Shown in pieces: positions 61,382 to 64,000 of a stretch of DNA of 64,000 nucleotides; the first letter of the stretch is position 1, and each line of letters starts with the position of its first letter. The stretch is from positions 682,001-746,000 of the forward strand of contig NW_026947545.1 of NCBI RefSeq assembly GCF_034190915.1, in the 5' to 3' direction. This DNA is from Cavia porcellus. Lineage: Eukaryota; Chordata; Mammalia; Rodentia; Caviidae. The position numbers and the translations under genes were made by a program. Below the pieces are notes generated by a model that was not told the origin of the DNA, searched no databases, and saw nothing but the letters and a program-made list of their open reading frames with translations.

Positions 61382-63590
61382 GTGTGAATCCGAGGGTCTG
61401 AATTAGGATAGGCAGTGAGTGGCAATGTAGGATGGAGAAAAGCAACGCTGGTTGGTCAGCTTGTGGAGGTCAGGGACCATGCAGTGGCAATGTAGGATAG
61501 GTTTCTGAAAAACATCTCGGGGTGGTGCGCATTGTATGGGTGTGTAAAATTACATTCACTTGTAGGAGTGAGAAAAACATCATGGGGTGGTGTGAATCGG
61601 AGGATCTGAATTAGAATATGCAGTGAGTGGCAATGTACGATGGAGAAACGCACCAAGGGGTGGTCAGCATAGGGAGGTCAGGGAACATGCAGTGGCAATG
61701 TAGGATAGGTTTCTGAAAAACATCACGGGGTGGTGCGCATTGTATGGGTGTGTAACATTACATTCACTAGTAGGAGTGAGAAAAACATCACGGGCTGGTG
61801 TGAATCGGAGGGTCTGAATTAGGATAGCCAGTGAGTTGCAATGTAGGATGGAGAAAAGCACAGCAGGGAGGTCAGCATGGGGAGGTCAGGGAACATGCAG
61901 TGGCAATGTAGGATAGGTTTCTGAAAAACATTGCGGGCTGGTGCACATTGTATGGGTGTGTAACATTACATTCACAAGTAGGAGTGAGAAAAACATCAGG
62001 GGGTGGTGTGAATCGGAGTGTCTGAATTAGGATAGGCAGTGAGTGGCAATGTAGGATGGAGAAAAGCACCGCAGGTTGGTCAGCATGTGGAGGTCAGGGA
62101 ACATGCAGTGGCAATGTAGGATAGGTTTCTGAAAAACATCGCGAGGTGGTGCGCATTTTATGGGTGTGTAAAATTCCATTCTCTCATAGGAGTGAGGAAA
62201 ACATCATGGGGTGGTGTGAATCGGAGGGTCTGAACTAGGTTAGGCAGTGAGTGGCAATGTAGGATGGAGAAAAGCACCGCGAGTGGACAGCATGGGGAGG
62301 TCAGGGAATATGCAGTGGCAAAGTAGGATAGCTTTCTGAAAAAATTCGCGGGGTGGTGCGCTTTGTATGGGTGTGTAACATTACATTCACTAGTAGGTGT
62401 GAGAAAAACATCACGGGGTGGTATGAATCGGATGGTCTGAATTAGGATAGGCAGTGAGTGGCAATGTAGGATGGAGAAAAGCACGGAGGGGTGGTCAGTA
62501 TGGGGAGGGCAGGGAACATGCAGTGGCAATGTAGGATAGGTTTCTGAAAAACATCGCGGGGTGTTGCGCATTGTATGGTTGTGTAACATTACATTCACTA
62601 GTAGGAGTGAGAAAAAGATCGTGAGGTGGTGCGCATTGTATGTGTGTATAACATTACATTCACTAGTAGGAGTGAGAAAAACATCACGGGGTGGTGTGAC
62701 TCGGAGGGTCTGAATTAGGATAGGCAGTGAGTGGCAATGTAGAATACAGAAAAGCACTGCGGGGTGGTCAGCATGGGGAGGTCAGGGAACATGCCCTTGC
62801 AATGTAGGATAGGTTTCTGAAAAACATAGCGGAGTGGTGTCCATTGTATGGGTGTGTAACATTACATTCACTAGTAGGAGAGAGAAAAACATCACGGGGG
62901 GGTGTCAATCAGAGGATCTGAATTAGGATAGGCAGTGAGTGGCAATGTAGGTTGGAGAAAAGCACCGCGGGGTGGTCACCATGGGGAGGTCCGGGAACAT
63001 GCAGTGGCAATGTAGGATAGCTTTCTGAAAAACATCGTGGGGTGGTGTGCATTTAATGGGTGTGTAACATTACATTCACTAGTAGGAGTGAGAAAAACAT
63101 CACGGCGTGGTGTGAATCGGATGGTCTGAATTAAGATAGGCAGTGAGTGGCAATGTAGGATGGAGAAAAGCACCTCGGGGTGGTCAGCATGGGGAGGTCA
63201 GGGAACATGCAGTGGCAATGTAGGATAGGTTTCTGAAAAACATCGCCGAGTGGTGTGCATTGTATGTGTGTGTAACATTACATTCACTAGTAGGAATGAG
63301 AAAAACATCACGGGGTGGTGTGAATCGGAGGGTCTGAATTAGGATAGGCAGTGAATGGCAATCTTGGATGGAGAAAAGCACCGCGGGGTGGTCAGCATGG
63401 GGAGGTCAGGAAACATGCAGTGGCAATGTAGGATAGGTTTCTGAAAAACATCGCGGGGTGGTGCGCATTGTATGGGTGTGAAACATTACATTCACTATTA
63501 GGAGTGAGAAAAACATCACGGGTTGGTGCGCATTGTATTGGTGTGTAACATTACATTCACTAGTAGGAATGAGAAAAACATCATGGGGTG
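61382..63590 (+). repeat. About 2.2-kb higher-order repeat, copy 4 (2,209 bp)
   Basis: Full copy, offset 2,208-2,209 bp from copy 3. The marker ACCGCGAGTGGACAGC is at 60,066 and 62,275, and B with GTCACCATGG at 60,765 and about 62,974. Shared private variants such as AATTCCATTCTCTCATAGG in one C and CATGCCCTTGCAATG in one B show recent common origin. No gene seen. Confidence 0.92.
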
Positions 63591-64000
63591 GTGTGAATCC
63601 GAGGGTCTGAATTAGGATAGGCAGTGAGTGGCAATGTAGGATGGAGAAAAGCAACGCGGGTTGGTCAGCTTGTGGAGGTCAGGGACCATGCAGTTGCAAT
63701 GTAGGATAGGTTTCTGAAAAACATCACGTGGTGGTGCGCATTGTATGGGTGTGTAACATTACATTCACTAGTAGGAGTGAGAAAAACATCACGGGGTGGT
63801 GTGAATCGGATGGTCTGAATTAGGATAGGCAGTGAGTTGCAATGTAGGATGGAGAAAAGCACGGAGGGGTGGTCAGTATCTGGAGGTCAGGGAACATGCA
63901 GTGGCAATGTAGGATAGGTTTCTGAAAAACATCGCGGGGTGTTGCACATTGTATGGTTGTGTAACATTACATTCACTAGTAGGAGTGAGAAAAAGATCGT
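63591..64000 (+). repeat. About 2.2-kb higher-order repeat, copy 5, partial and rearranged
   Basis: Starts like the other copies (B with GTCAGCTTGTGG at 63,664) but passes after one unit to the GGAGGGGTGG unit (B at 63,872), so four units (about 832 bp) present in copies 3 and 4 are missing. The A at the join has GTGAGTTGCAATG with CGGATGGTCTG, a mix of two unit types, which places the exchange within that A monomer. The window ends inside this copy. Confidence 0.87.

Larger units (their letters stand above)
1..64000 (+). repeat. Single satellite DNA array, A-B-C(n) organisation, fills the window
   Basis: Seen: the same three monomers recur head to tail from the first base to the last, all in one orientation. 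The order is always A (73 bp), B (70 bp), then one to eight C (67 or 65 bp). The window holds roughly 930 monomers, estimated from a mean monomer length near 68.5 bp. The consensus A-B-C unit is 210 bp with about 79 G and 27 C by hand count, so GC is near 50% but GC skew is near +0.5. Known: long homogeneous arrays with multi-level periodicity are typical of eukaryotic centromeric, pericentromeric, subtelomeric or germline-restricted satellites. Inferred: non-coding heterochromatic DNA; the chromosomal position cannot be told from the window. The family was not recognised. Confidence 0.97.

Noticed and set aside
62158..62757. Open frame of about 199 codons on the minus strand, and similar frames of 146-173 codons at 48,005-48,445, 49,732-50,172 and 50,993-51,514
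   Set aside because: They start on GTG or ATG inside A or B monomers, consist of three or so repeated units read in shifting frames (208 is not a multiple of three), recur with stops in sister copies, and show no domain or signal. They are a by-product of the repeat.
1..64000. CRISPR array
   Set aside because: There are no unique spacers between conserved repeats; adjacent monomers abut and the whole sequence is repetitive.
1..64000. CENP-B box
   Set aside because: The monomer ends, read on the minus strand, begin CCCGCGATG or CCCGTGATG, which look similar at first, but the required T after CCCGNN is an A and the CGAA half is absent.
1..64000. Canonical four-run G-quadruplex
   Set aside because: From the end of A into B there are three runs of three or more G (GCGGGG, ATGGGG, CAGGG); the next run is about 50 bp away. 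Only weak two-tetrad forms are possible.
1..64000. RNA polymerase III A and B boxes or a tRNA-derived origin
   Set aside because: TGGCAATGTAGG resembles an A box with about two mismatches and GGTGTGAATCG a B box with three, but the order and spacing do not fit a tRNA and no cloverleaf was seen.
1..64000. Telomere repeat or retroelement insertion
   Set aside because: No TTAGGG-type runs, target-site duplications, long terminal repeats, poly-A tails or reverse transcriptase frames were seen anywhere.
1..64000. Nuclear receptor or NRF1 regulatory array (AGGTCA in B, TGCGCA in C)
   Set aside because: Each is a single half-site repeated with the monomer; no paired sites in standard spacing and no gene nearby. 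Presence is explained by the repeat itself.

Overview
The whole 64 kb window is one satellite DNA array. Every stretch I read belongs to a single head-to-tail repeat in one orientation. I found no unique sequence, no inversion, no mobile element, no RNA gene and no credible protein-coding gene. This indicates a eukaryotic nuclear genome, probably a long-read assembly of a heterochromatic, centromeric, subtelomeric or germline-restricted block. I do not recognise the satellite family and cannot name the species. CpG sites in the repeat often vary to TpG or CpA, which would fit a methylated genome such as a vertebrate's, but that is an inference.

The array has a strict grammar. Three related monomers, here called A (73 bp), B (70 bp) and C (67 or 65 bp), always follow the order A-B-C(n), with n from 1 to 8. 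Only C is multiplied; A and B always occur once each as a pair. With n=1 the unit is 210 bp, or 208 bp when C has 65 bp. All three monomers end in a short A tract plus a CG-containing GGGGTG motif, and A and B also share GGCAATGTAGGAT, so they probably descend from one monomer of about 70 bp. The consensus strand shown is G-rich and C-poor (about 79 G to 27 C per 210 bp).

There are two main domains. From 1 to 47,449 C is the 67-bp form (GTGTGTTACATTAC). From 47,450 to the end C is a 65-bp form (GTGTAACATTAC). Intermediate C monomers, with the T-to-A change but no deletion, were seen only at 44,156, 45,311 and 47,250, just before the switch. The one clear exception to the domain rule is a pair of 67-bp C monomers at 56,284-56,417, deep in the 65-bp domain. 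It is identical over 134 bp to a pair at 3,832-3,965.

Above the unit level the window is a nest of larger duplications. Blocks near 2.9-5.0, 8.4-9.5 and 9.5-11.5 kb are copies of one another (offsets 6,563, 4,482 and 2,013 bp). Blocks at 5.0-7.3 and 11.5-14.4 kb match at 6,705-7,130 bp. A 6,532-bp segment (30,270-36,801) is repeated directly as 36,802-42,914 and itself contains modules of about 965 bp. The last 9 kb is a higher-order repeat of about 2,209 bp in four full or shortened copies plus a partial one. Copies differ mainly by gain or loss of whole monomers or whole units, as expected from unequal exchange or replication slippage.

Nothing here acts as a pathway. The many short open frames, up to 199 codons, are by-products of the repeat: they recur in every unit, many start on GTG or TTG, and they overlap on both strands. 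The points of biological interest are the A-B-C(n) grammar, the 67-to-65-bp switch, the transferred C dimer and the strand asymmetry.
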